Assembly (NCBI GenBank): GCA_018907035.1
Contig: JACCIC010000004.1
Coordinates: forward strand, 4,390,001-4,454,000
Origin: Sycobia sp. Sy_11
Lineage: Eukaryota > Arthropoda > Insecta > Hymenoptera > Epichrysomallidae
DNA: 64,000 nucleotides
Reading direction: 5' to 3'
The position numbers and the translations under genes are program-made. Shown here in pieces: positions 24,358 through 36,519 of the stretch. The notes beneath the pieces were generated by a model. That model was not told the DNA's origin. It saw only the letters and a program-made list of their open reading frames with translations, and searched no databases. Numbering within the stretch: position 1 is the first letter of the stretch; the number at the start of each line of letters is the position of its first letter.

Positions 24358-24545
24358 TCCCCATTCGAACCTACAAACCGCACTTTCGTCGTTTGATTCA
24401 AGTTCTCATGAGGAAAATTATAGTTCACATCTAGTACGAAAAGGTTTCTTTACGAACCTGATCGTTATAACGATCAGGTTATAACCCACGGCTTCGCCTC
24501 GGGTCGTAAACTTCTCGTTTCGAAAATATAAAGACCTTTCGAACC
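24358..24545 (-). repeat. Palindromic (foldback-like) repeat, copy 2, inverted
   Basis: The reverse complement aligns with copy 1 over its whole length. It includes CCTTTTCGTACTAG, CTCATGAGAAC and the central CCCGAGGCGAAGCCG. It carries an extra perfect 26-bp palindrome at 24455-24480 (half-site AACCTGATCGTTA) that copy 1 lacks. The two copies face each other 2.4 kb apart. Confidence 0.65.
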
Positions 24546-24559
24546 TGTTACGAAATCTA

Positions 24560-25479
24560 TTGTTTCACTATTCTAACCTCGAAATCGCAAATTTGACAGA
24601 ATTTTTCAGCTCTTGTCGAGTAAAATACGAGCCAAAAATGGCGTGTGAGTGAAGTCTGACCTCGTAAGTTTTACCTCCCTCGCTTCGCTCGAGTGTCAAT
24701 GTGTCTATTGTGTTAAAGATGAAACTTCCACAATCGCATTGTAATATACTATTTCTCTTTTTTTGTACATCAGATCGGTATACCCGTTTTTTAAAAAGAA
24801 AGTTTGTCAAAAACTAAAAGGAGAATATTTAGTGCTGCTTATTAGGTATAAATTATTGATGATAAAAATGACTAATTTTTACTTCCTTTTTAGTTTATAA
24901 TTATAAAAAAATTGAATAGATTTCCTTTATTTCAAAATGCTGAAAACAATTATAGAGAATCATCATTATTAATCAAATTTGGAGCAATTTATCCTTTCCA
25001 TGCATCATCAGTATTTGAATGGATTAAATGCGTCAAGTTGAGAAATTTGCAAATGTTTACAAACAAACACAAATTAGAATTTTTGGAAAAGTATGAATTA
25101 TTGCTTTATTCTCTGACTGAAGAATACTCTTTCTCTGATTGTAAAAAGATTCTGAAATGATTGGGAGACATTGATTTGTTTCTTTGTCTGTAGCGAGTTG
25201 GAAGTAGATCGTCCGGTGACTTCCATCCGGACAAGTAATTTCATTTCAACGAAACACGTTTGACATATGGCGGATCCTCGTTTTCGACGAGACTACAACC
25301 CGTTCACCAGTTCAATCACATCGGAGCAAGCTCTTGTTCAAATTTGAAGAAGTAGAGGGGGCTAGAATAGCGCGCAACTTTTAAATCACTCACGTGCCCG
25401 CGCAAATATGCGGGTGTACAGCGTACGCGAAGCACAAATTCGGTGTCGTTTAATACTGCGGAAGTGACAGGTCCGCAAG

Positions 25480-25515
<36 letters not shown>

Positions 25516-27340
25516 CGATGGTAATAAAAATTCAAGACCATTAATAAAAATCGCATCAAAAATATGTCTGAATTTTTTTTATAATTTTTTTTTCTATATT
25601 TTAAACTTTTTTTGAGGTCTCTTCATTACTTCTGATACAAAATGGTTCGAAAAATAACAAATAATACAAAATCTTTTGTATTATTTATCAAATGATACTT
25701 GATGCTCAAGAACAGGGGCAATTTATTACTTTTTTTTTGCCAAATCCGCATCGGAAAAACGGCTTCACTGATCGAGGAATAAGGCAGACTTTTAGGTATG
25801 GAAAGATATTAAAGAATAATTATAAACATTGGTATTTTTGGTAATAATTGCAAAGTTTAAATTGATTCTCTAAAATAGCCAAAAAATCTAAATATTATTC
25901 ATGAATCATTATCATAGATAAAGCCAAATTTCTAAAGTAATTACTTGTAAGAAAGTTATGGACTGGCTTTCAATTTATTTTATGATTATTTTTTTATATA
26001 ATTTACTTATATGATTGGGTCTTGAAATTTCGATAATAAGGACAAAAAGAATGACTGAATTCAGAATGAGAACTTGATCAAAATATTAAGATATGTAGAA
26101 AAAATAAAGAAAGAAAATCTAAATGAATAATATAAACTAGCTAACCTGTAGAGTTACTCACTACATTTTTCAAAAAACAATTATAAATTTTTTTTACACT
26201 CCGTGAGTTCTGGTGAAAGTACAAAGAAAAAATTTTGATAATTTTTGCTTGCACGTTTTCATATACTGGGATAATAATCGAAGCTGTGAACATTTTTAGT
26301 TTAAGAGATTTGAAAATTATCTCAAATTTCAAAACCTCTTTTTAAGTATGTGATTCGATCATTTTTCATCCTCTAAACAAACTTTTTGCACGTTTAATTT
26401 TTTTACTCAAAATGAATAATCTTTATAACGATATTTCTTTAAACATGAATAGATGGAGTTTATTCATGGTAGAATATTATTGATTATTCATTTGATATTA
26501 GAATTAGAACTACTGATGAATGAAATAAAAACATTAATTTTAGAAAAGAATTTCAATATTTTTAATAACTCATGAAATTCTTATCTTCATCAATAATTTA
26601 AAAACAATTATTTTAGAACATAATATATTTTTGTTAAAAACAAATTAGTCTCTAATCCGATAAGATGAAGAAAAATACCTTTGTAGAAGTGCTAAACATT
26701 TTTAAGCCATAAATAAGATATTTCGTTATGAAGAAACCTAGAAACAAGGCATTTCAGTTCCGTAGTTATTAGCTTAACATTAAAAATTTTTTTCCGGTCA
26801 TTTCGGCCTATTTATAGATATATTTTCTAAACCTATTTTTTAGATATTTAACACCCATAATAGTTTCACATATTTGGTTATGACTAAAATAATATATAGT
26901 ATTGCTAAAAAATTAATATCATTTTTATGGGTTATTATCTAAATTCATTGTCGCTGGACATTAGTTTGTTTAATAAATTGTAAATTTATATCGAGTTCCT
27001 AATTTTGAATTTTGAATTAATTTATACGCAAGCTATACCTTATATGTATATATAATACATATTAAATAATAGTTTACACATTCGCTTATGTGTGTAAATT
27101 ATGTTATATGAAATGTGTGAAAATTATGTTATATATGTACGAAATTTTAATCGAGCTTATGTACTAACCAAGGTAATTTTTTGTCACTTGTGAGTCTCCA
27201 GTCACCAGACATACAGTGTGTGCACTCTGCATAAATTAAAGGTTCGATATAAATTCAACTTTACATGAATTAATAAAAATTATTTATTTATTAGATTATT
27301 TATTTTATAAATAAATAAAATAATATCTATAGTTAATTAA
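24560..27340. other. Intergenic, no gene recognised
   Basis: A CpG-richer patch at about 25195-25480 ends in a (TG)n tract. Open frames here (24568-24810 minus, 24912-25160 plus) have no recognisable motifs. Confidence 0.5.
25482..25514. repeat. (TG)n microsatellite
   Basis: About 16 TG units. Confidence 0.96.
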
Positions 27341-27345
27341 CAATC

Positions 27346-27657
27346 ATTGAAACAGTGCCGGAGGATGAACCGTAGCGATTCGAAATGTCGGACACCAAAG
27401 GAGAAAATAAGGTAGTGGGGGCAATCAGATTGTCCTTCACTAACATAAAATATAGTTTATTATTTTAATTATTTCTATTATTTTTATTTTATATTTATTT
27501 TATTTTATCATTATTTAATTTATTATTTTTAATTAGTAATCTTATTGATTTTTAGTAATAAGTTTTATTTCAGATTATTTGGGGGTTTATTATAATATAT
27601 TATGGTATAAAGACCAATAAAAATATTTATTAAATTAAAATAAAATAATTGAAACAG
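27346..27657 (+). mobile_element. Short retroposon family, copy B, with 10-bp target-site duplication
   Basis: The sequence ATTGAAACAG occurs at 27346-27355 and 27648-27657, and between them lies a 292-bp copy of the family. It matches copy C (47097-47434, reverse complement) through CCGTAGCGA, CGAAA, GGAC, the GGGGGCAATCAGATTGTCC block, CACTAACA, CAGATTA and finally AAGACCAATAAAAATATTTATTA. The 3' end is A-rich. Compared with copy C it is truncated at the 5' side and the CUGAUGA core is mutated. Flanking duplications plus an A-rich 3' end indicate insertion by target-primed reverse transcription. Confidence 0.7.
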
Positions 27658-27664
27658 GTATAAG

Positions 27665-28960
27665 ATAATGAATAATAAAAGAATGAATGTGTCTCATCAG
27701 TTATGTTGTCATAATTTAAGCAGTGAAAATTCTGTTTAAAAACATGTGTACTTATGATCTTGATATTAATTATGTCTTGAAACGTTCTAATGTGCGTGCG
27801 CGCACTGTGAGCGCAGCCAAAGCTAACTACAAATTGATGTAGCTGTAGCTTAATGCCTCAACTCTCGAATTATTTTAATTTATTTATTAAATCGTCTATA
27901 AATCTACTTCGTTAATATAAAAAATGCTACATCACAATGTTGATGATAATCCAAAAGAAATCGATCAAAGGATGTATCTTGAATAATATTTACAGTTTGT
28001 TTCTGAACAATAAAAAACTTTTATATTCTTTCAATTTGAATTTTCTAACTAATATTTAGAATCAAGATGATTATTTATTTGAAATTCAACTGCCTTTCTT
28101 AACGTTGGAAGTATTTTTATGTGTTGTTTGTCATAGTTAAAATCATAATATGTTCAAAGCCATGTTGAATTGTAATAATCCTTCTATAATATCTATTGAT
28201 AATATACAATGGCCATAATAGTATTATAATAATAATGGCATGAAATTATGATATGTATAATAATTTTTGTCATAATATTTTATGTATCTCATGCTATTTT
28301 GAATTACGCGCGCGTCGCCATTGTCGAACGTCGTCTGTCAGCTCGCCTGTACGGCGGATATTGCACTTCCGACAACATAAATATGACGGCTTTTGTAATG
28401 AAATATCTATTCAAAATTAGCATTGACACTTAACTTTCAAGATATCATTGAAATATTTAGGAAATAATCAATACACGGCTCATCTATGAAAAGGATCCCC
28501 CATTTTTTGAGAGAGTTATTATTAAAATAAATCTCATTTCCGGCGGGTCTCTCATAAGAGTTAACGATAAACTAGGTTTAATTTTTGATATTCAAAAGAC
28601 TCATTCTCAAAACAGACTTTATTATTCTTTTTTTATTTTTTCAAACTATTTACGTATCTTATGTTTCTTTTATTTTATAAACAAAATAATATTATAATAT
28701 TGTATAAATATTAATTTTTTCGATTGTAGTAAATTGAAACTTGCATTCGAATTCAAACGTTCATTTATTAGCCAGAAACAAGGTTCCAACTTTAAACTTA
28801 GTTTCTACCTATTTTTTAATTTTATTGCCAATGTTCACATTTTTCATTGTAAGTTTTGTCTAGTTTTTAGCCAGGTTAATTGATTTTATTTTTAATACCT
28901 AGAAACTACTTTCTAACCTATGAAAAATTGTTAGATTTCAACCAGGGTATTATTAACACT

Positions 28961-29015
<55 letters not shown>

Positions 29016-29690
29016 TGATAATTAAGAATGAATAAAATTAGGTACTAATTTGCAAATTTATCTTATTACATCTCAAATCTTTTATGAAATCCTCCGTTGC
29101 GTATGAATTGATGAAGTATTTAATGAATATTAGATTCAAAATTTAGTCGAAGATTGAAAATTAAATACACAATCAAACCAAAGATTGCTGTCGAGCTTAT
29201 TTTGTATGATTATATTGTTACATAATGGTACATTCAATTAGAAAAAGATAAATCATTCCTTATTTATTATAATTTCGCGTGAGTAATAGTTTTGTAATTC
29301 AATTAAAATTTTCTTGGCATATGAAAACAGCGAACTTATTATATGCTCTAAATGATCACATTATTGCTAAATATAACAACTTGGCACTATCTAAAATTCT
29401 TCAGCTAAAACAATTTACTACTATTGAATTTGTCATTTTTTGATACAATTAGCCGCTACTTTTTACAAGGGAATAGTACGTCTGGTGCTACTATTGTAGT
29501 ATTCATAATGCAAGGTTCATTATATTTTTGCTTGTAAACAGGAACAAATTTTTTAAGATACCGTTCGAATCGCAGACAGTAGTGCCGTACAATTTCAAAA
29601 TGTATAATATTTGTTGAAATTAGTGGGTTCTGTATGGTAAGAAAATGTATAAAAAAATTATGACGAGGGCAAAAAATAGAATTTTTTAGT
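27665..29690. other. Intergenic, AT-rich
   Basis: No gene is supported. A small CpG-rich spot lies at about 28300-28370 and a (TA)n tract at 28964-29007. Confidence 0.5.
28964..29007. repeat. (TA)n microsatellite
   Basis: An uninterrupted TA run. Confidence 0.96.
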
Positions 29691-29859
29691 TTTACATGCA
29701 ATCGGTTTTACAGCTTCCACCTCGAATCTACAATAACGAGAGCTTTTATCATTTAACGGAATTGAATTCTTTAGATCGATTGAGAATACTCTTCGATCCG
29801 CTTATCCTGTCGTTTGCTAAAATTGATGCACTATACATGTGTACGCCCTCAAGCCAGAG

Positions 29860-30502
29860 ACTAGAATTTCCGGAAAAGATGCTCCGGACTCCTCTCTTCC
29901 TGCAACATCGGCCGCTTAGCGCGTCCCGCCTCGACGGGCCAATTTATCAAAGACTCGGTCAGCAACCTTCTTTCGCCTCCCGCGTCCGCCTCGCGCCTCT
30001 TGTTCTTCGTCGCCGGTGGCGCTAGACTGCGTAACAGCCCCAGCCGCCCTCGCCGTCCCTCGCGCGCTCCTCTCCCCCCGCCGCACCACGGAAAAACTCG
30101 AGCGCGAGCGGAAGGAGTCAGGTACAGGCAGCGTCTTGAAAAGAAGGGAGAGCGCGGACAATGTCACAAGAGTACGCGGTACGAGGGGGGTGGGCGGGAG
30201 GGGGCGATCGATCGAGAGCGACACCCCTGATGGCGTAAATAAACAAGCGCGGCGCTCTGCGCTGACGACACGGCGGAATGTGTGACTGTATTATACGACA
30301 CCCCCCCCCCCTCCACCACCCTCCTCTACCTCCATATCCCACAGGCTTCCCGAGCGAGATGAATGCAGTCGGTCGCGGGCCAGAGGCGAGAGTCTTCCGC
30401 GTGCGCGAGGCTATTTTGGCCGCGGCGTACGAAGAGCAGAAGCTGTCTTGGATACGAATGAGATGAGGAAAGGGAGAGGGAGGGGAAGAGGAGCGAGGGA
30501 GC

Positions 30503-30566
<64 letters not shown>

Positions 30567-30600
30567 CAGAGAAAGAGCGTTATTAGCAGACTATCAAAAG
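29860..30600. promoter_or_regulatory. GC/CpG-rich island with GA tract, no ORF
   Basis: A sharply GC-rich block with many CG dinucleotides, a C-run at about 30301-30311 and a (GA)n tract at 30506-30558. Overlapping open frames on both strands are the composition artefact expected in such DNA. GA tracts are known binding sites for GAGA-factor-type proteins in insects. A promoter, enhancer or distal alternative first exon of the large gene downstream is possible. Nothing in the sequence decides between them. Confidence 0.35.
30506..30558. repeat. (GA)n microsatellite
   Basis: About 26 GA units inside the CpG-rich island. Confidence 0.96.
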
Positions 30601-30609
30601 TAGGCGAGA

Positions 30610-32480
30610 CGCAGAACGGTCTCTACCCTCCATTACATTATGTAAAATTTTTTTCTCATTCTTCTCCGTGTGAGTAATTATTAATGATTTAGATATGAAA
30701 ATGTTTTTGTTAATACATTTTCGATAATTCGGTATGTCACTACTGCTTATAATATTATCAATATACCATCTATATCATCCCGACTATATGCCTTCATTTC
30801 GTTACTAAGTATAAATTAATAATGGTGAAGTCTTTTCTTTGAGTAGAACTTTAAATCTTAGCTGAAAATTTTCATTCGCGATAATCGCAAACTCTTATTT
30901 TGAAAACTCAATAATATCAATCGCTAATATTGTCCATACTTAAATAAGCTTGCACGCAATTCTTGGTGATGGTTGTTTAAAACTGCTTCATGAAACGCAC
31001 TGTATACAATCTACGCAATACATTCAGAAAATTTTAAGTAATAAAATGCAAAATTGCTATACCAAACTGAATTTTAAAACTACCTTTCTCGTGCAAGAAA
31101 ATTGTGAATGATTGTACGAAAATGTCATTATAAGTATTCTAAACACTTTGATAGATTTAAATGGTTGTCTGTCCATTACCGCCTCATTCTACTTGATGCT
31201 CTGTTGCACTCTTCTTAAAAATATTTTATTTCTGAACTCCGATTGTGTACTTTCTATAATCATAAACATTAGGCATGCCTTTGCTTATACAGTATTTAAA
31301 CAGTATTACTCCAACAATAATTAAATAGATTCTAATAAATACTTAAATCCATCTGCGGTTTGTTTTGTGCTTTATTAGTAGCTTCAAATAGTTGATCAAA
31401 AGTAATTTTACTGAATTTGATAGTGGAACAAGCTTTTGGACTAACTGCATTTCAGATGGTATGTAAGATTTTTGTAAGAGAAAGTACGACGAGATGGTTG
31501 CTAACCCATGCAAACTTGGGCATGGGCTGGGACGTATATGATGTGACGTAAGATTTAATTTCAAGAGTTTCTTTATAAAAAATTTTTAAAATGATACTCA
31601 AACTACAATTGCTATTACAAATACAATCTTTACTATTGCGACTAGCTGATAATTTTACAGAATGCAACATTAATTTTTACTAAATTTTGACAGAAGGTAA
31701 AATCCACAAAATCTTAAATTAACAAAATTCATTTGTGATTGCGATGAAACGTTAAACTTTCTAAAGTGTATATGTCAACTTCAAGCATTTATTTTACTAT
31801 AGAATAATGATCTTATTGCATCATTTTATAAATACGGAAAATATGCTGATCCTGTGGTATAAATGTTGAATTTTTCTAATTGGAACTCAATGCATATAAA
31901 TCAATGTTAAATAGTGATGTTTTCAACATACTAAATCACTATCTAAGTATATTTTTTTAATAATGATTACATCTCTTTCAAGAAAAAATTATTGAGTTAT
32001 AAAGCTTTATAATGTTTAAAATGCTTTCAATTGAAAATTTGCATATAGGTATTATTAATGTATGACAATGATATTATTGAGTTCCGATTAAAAAATATAG
32101 CAAATTTTTGACAACAACACGGGTGCAGACGTAATTGTGGTTTTATGAACAAGTAATAATTTTTGTTTTAAGGTCTAGATCAAGATCAAGGTAATAAATT
32201 TTTTTCCGAAGATCTTCGGTCTAAATAGAGTTTTTGCAAATATGGTATTGGACATGATTTAATGTATTTAATGTTACCAGTTTATTATTTTTACTTGATT
32301 TATTGCGAGAAAGTTTGAACACTATTACCTATTCATGAATATATAGTACACGCAAATGAGCCAATTGATCGAGACGAGTAAATGTAACATGATCGCGACA
32401 AAAAAAAATTCTCAAAAGTAATAAATCATATTTTGAAACAGTGCAATATTCAAAATTAACGATTAACACGAATATAGTAG

Positions 32481-32532
<52 letters not shown>

Positions 32533-33040
32533 TTATATATTTATATATCTAATAGATTTTACTAAATAACAAGACAGATTCGTAAAAACTAATTATCGCC
32601 ATTGTGGTGCATTAATCATTCTTAAACTATTTTCGATTTATGGAGAACATTTTTAATAATATTGAAAAACAATTTTCTGTTTCTAAATCGATATCCCTTC
32701 AAAAAGATTTTAATTAAAAACCTAACATACATTTATAATAACAAATTTTTATAAATTTTGTAAAAATTTATTTAGTTAAATCAGTATAAGATTTTATATA
32801 ATGTGATACTGATATGTTGAAATAAAATCTTTCTCGGGTTGAAAATTTAGATGAATTTTAATATGTATTGTATGGATAATTTTCTAACAGTAGCTAAGCA
32901 TAAATCTAATAAGGATATATGTAATACTGCGAAGACAAAGTAACAAGGCAACAATTAATTACTTTGTTAATAACATTTCGCAATCTATAAGCTGTTAAAA
33001 TATACACGTTAAATTATATCTAAACACGAAAAGATTGACC
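30610..33040. other. AT-rich intergenic DNA
   Basis: No gene is supported. A (TA)n tract lies at 32485-32522. Short frames at 31112-31670 lack motifs. Confidence 0.5.
32485..32522. repeat. (TA)n microsatellite
   Basis: A TA run with variant units after it. Confidence 0.95.
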
Positions 33041-33049
33041 GAGATGTAC

Positions 33050-34200
33050 TATAGAGCGCTGCGGGGCGCGCGTATATACGCTCACGCTAAACCCTAGCAA
33101 GATATAGACCGCGTTTTACGGGAAAGAAAAGTTCCCAAAGCCCGCGCGCTTATCCACTTGAACTCTCGGCTGCTCTTCCCCGCGCCCCGGAGACGAGCGG
33201 TCCCGGCGCGCGCGCGCACCGAAAATAAAAAGGCAAAAAGACGAGGCAAAACAAAAAGAAGCGAGCCGCGAGAGCGAGAGGGACAGGGAGGGAGCGAGCA
33301 CCGGGCTAAATCCACGCGCGCGCACCGCGACGGCACGATCGGCGATCTGGCTCGTGCGCGCGCCGGTGAAAAGCTCCTCCCCCGGAGGGCCGCGGGCGCG
33401 CGCTTTGAGAGAAAAGAAAAGCGCCGCGCGGGCGGCACGCGCGCAGTGTCAGGTGCGGCGCGGCAACGGGCGCGCGCTCGCGCTGCAGCCTCGCTTTTCT
33501 CGGGGAATTGACGCAGCCAGAGCCGCCGGTCTCCCTTCCCTGCTCCCCTGCTCCCCTGCGTCCCGGCGAGCACGACGACGACGACGACGCCGACGACGAC
33601 GCCGACGACGACGCAACGCTCGCGCGTCGGAAATAATGTCGACGGCTGCCGCTGCCGTTGCTGCTGCTGCTGCTGCTGCTGCTGCCGGCCGAAAATAGCC
33701 GCGGGCGGCCAAAGTGCAGCGCGCTCGCGCTCGGCCACCGGAAATCGCCCCGAGCGACGAGCAGATTTCGGAGACGGCCGCTGCGGCGCCGCGCGTGGCC
33801 TCTCGGACGATACTTGGTTCCTCGGCAGTTTTCCTCACCCCCTCCCGTCACCTAACCTCGTGGCTCAGCGTCCGAATTTCTCGTAGGTATAGATACACTA
33901 GGCGACTCGCTCCCTCTCCCCCCCTCTCTCTCTCTCTCTCTTCGCGGTAGTAGAGTAGGCGGTCGGGTGCGCCAGAGTGCTCGAGGAGGAGAAGGCTTCG
34001 TCGTCGGTGCCCGCCGAGTACCACTGGAAATTCTGTGAATTTTGTTTTTGTTTTATCGTCGTCGTCGTTGTTGTTCTTGCTGTTGACGTTGTTGTTGTGA
34101 CTGATACTGTGGCTGTTTTTTGCGAGGTAGAAGCTCGTGACTCGTTGCATTACGCGGTTCGATGGTGTGTTCTTTTTACGGTAAATGATACACGAAAATG
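33050..34200 (+). promoter_or_regulatory. CpG-rich promoter island and probable 5' UTR exon of the large gene
   Basis: A 1.1-kb GC- and CpG-rich island sits just upstream of the first coding exon. It contains ACG and CTG triplet runs (33571-33612; 33659-33684) and pyrimidine tracts. Long frames on both strands (for example minus 33094-33738) read as low-complexity Arg/Ala/Ser and shift with the triplet repeats, so I do not call them genes. Donor-like sites at 34181 (GTAAAT) and 34201 (GTAATT) could end a non-coding first exon that splices to the acceptor at 35301. The start site is not determined. Confidence 0.5.
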
Positions 34201-34209
34201 GTAATTAAG

Positions 34210-35301
34210 TTTTCGAGTCAATGCATTTTTTTTCTGTATATATACAGTCGATCGAATTTGGATTTTCTAGTAAGAGGCGTCTCTTTTATATCTCGCGGTC
34301 TTTGACTTCGGAAGATCGCGAAAATGTTTTAATGCGCGCTCGCTTGTCAATCATCTCATATTAATTCTATAAGTAAACAACTTTTATGTATTTGCTTACG
34401 TATATTTACTTAAATTATTATTGAATATATCATGGATGAAGTTGTCTTAATTATTCATTTCCAGTAATAAAAAACTTTTAGAACTTTCTGTTTTTAATTA
34501 TTTTAATTGCATTATTAAATACTTATAATTATAGAAAATAAATAGTATAGTACATAAAATATAAATAATTGCTAATTTACTTAAATAGACTTTTTATTTT
34601 ATTTTTTATGATAGTTAGACATCGTTGACTGGAATTGCTAAGCTGAGATTATTAAGAGGATGCAAGTATGGATGCAAGTATGGATCACAGTTTGATTCTA
34701 ATCAAGAGAGCTTTTGAAACAAATACCTACTATTTAATTTTTTATTACAAGAAAATCATACAGTGAAAGAAAATATCATTGGAACTTAAAATTCATAAAG
34801 GTACAAAAAATATAAACACTAAATGTTTAATATTAATTATGTGTAATAAGAGTGATGAATTAATTTAGTTCACATTAATATAAACTGTGCAGTGACAGGA
34901 AGTTTTCTTAATAAAAATAGTGTTAAATAGTGCAATAGTTTTTTAAATAATAATCAGACTAAAAAATTGCCAGTTCTCTACGGTATAGCAAAAAGCTAAT
35001 GAACACGTCATGTTTTTGAACAATGGCATGTAAATTAGTCAAATTATTTATGTTAATGTTAATCGAAAGTGATCATAGAACGATAATCGCGTCCAACGAT
35101 TCGATGAAGTGAATAAAGTGATGATCTGAAAAACGTCCGCGAGTATCATGATATGTTTCTGCTACAGGCTCTCCGCTAATACTCTCTAGTCAAAATCTGC
35201 CCACCGTAATAATTCCGCAAGCGTAAAAAAATGCAATTCGGCCAGGAACAAAAAAAAAGATACTCCAAAAATTTGTAGAACATGTGAATCGTCCTTTACA
35301 G
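34210..35301 (+). other. Probable first intron of the large gene
   Basis: AT-rich DNA between the CpG island and the acceptor CCTTTACAG ending at 35301. Nothing else is recognised. Confidence 0.45.
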
Positions 35302-35309
35302 AAATCCCA

Positions 35310-36291
35310 ATGTCTGACAAGAGAGTACCGACCACGGCCAAGGCCGATCACCACGAGCCGCAGTCGAAGCATCGGCGTCCCAGCGCCCAGCAGGAGTCGC
35401 CGCGTCAGCGACATGGCAGGACCAGGCTGGCCCAGGCTCGGAAGCGGAAGCGCCGCTTCGACCCGACCGAGAAACTGCCGACCCCGCCGCCGGATCCCCG
35501 CGGCGCCGACGACGACGACGACCACGACAACGACGAGGGCGACGACGAGCGGCCCGGCCGCCGAGCGCGCCCCGCGCCCAAGGCCCCGGACGAGGACAAG
35601 GAGAACCGATTCCACCTCGAGCGCGGCGGCGACGAGCTGCCTCCCCCGTCGCCCCGCGCTGGCCGCCGCCGCCGGCTCCGGGACTCGGGCCCGGCCGAAG
35701 CCGCCCCCGGGCCCCGGGCCCTCGTCGAGGCCTTCTCCTGCACGGACCTGGCCTTCCACCACCTGGACAGGCTGCACGCCCTCGTCGCCGAGATCCTCGA
35801 GCTGCGCGACAAGAACTCCCGGCTGTTCCGGCGCGTGCGCGAGCTCGAGCGCGCGCGGGCCTCGCGCAGGCTCGCGCGGTGCCCGCCGGACGAGCCGCTC
35901 CTGCCCGAGGAGGACACCGGCTTCGCCGAGTCCCTGCTCGCGGCGATGCTCGAGTCGTCCGGGACGAGCCCCGCGCCGACGGCGGCGACGACGGTGCCCA
36001 CGACCCCGAGCCACCAGGACATGACGAGGCACCGGAGCTTCCGCGCGCCGATGATCAGGCAGCGCAGCCGGTCCATCGGCACCGAGGCGAACCGGCCGCT
36101 GTCCGAGTCCTCGGCCAGCGCCGGCAAGAGGTCCAGCTGCCACCTGCAGTACGGCGGCGGTGGCGGCCTCGGCTCGGAGAAGCGCGAGCCCCTGCCGAGC
36201 CGCTCGGCCGCGGCGGCCCCGCCCAAGGTCAGCAAGTGGACCAAGGTCAAGGCGGCCTTCAAGTGGGAGCGGGCGAGCATGGGCACGGCGC

Positions 36292-36327
<36 letters not shown>

Positions 36328-36519
36328 GGGCGCATCAGGCGGTCGCGGAGGCGCTCGAGCAGCAGGATCCGGTCAGGTTTTTGAAGCTGCCCGAGACCGG
36401 GGAGTCGACGACCGCGGCCACGTCGCCGACGGGATCGCTGCCGAGGACGACGGACCCCTCGGAGCCGCCCAGCCCGGGCACCCTCTCGTCCTCGTCCTCC
36501 ATCGAGGACGTTTACAACG
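35310..36519 (+). CDS. Large gene, coding exon 1
   Basis: Starts at the first ATG after the acceptor ending at 35301, in context CCCAATGT. Encodes residues 1-404: a basic/acidic low-complexity N-terminus (poly-Asp from GAC repeats), a coiled-coil-like segment FHHLDRLHALVAEILELRDK, repeated Arg-Ser phosphosite-like stretches (RSFRAPMIRQRSRSIG), the SKWTKVKAAFKWERA motif and a poly-Thr run of about 11 from an ACG repeat. Extremely GC-rich compared with downstream exons. Ends phase 1 at GTGAGT. Confidence 0.85.

Noticed and set aside
33094..33851. Long overlapping ORFs on both strands in the CpG island
   Set aside because: All frames are open because stop codons are rare in this GC-rich, triplet-repeat DNA. 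The peptides are Arg/Ala/Ser runs that depend on the repeat frame.
35190..36335. 381-codon minus-strand ORF over exon 1 of the large gene
   Set aside because: Antisense shadow of a GC-rich exon with triplet repeats. It is Arg/Gly/Ala low complexity without motifs, whereas the plus frame joins all other exons in phase.
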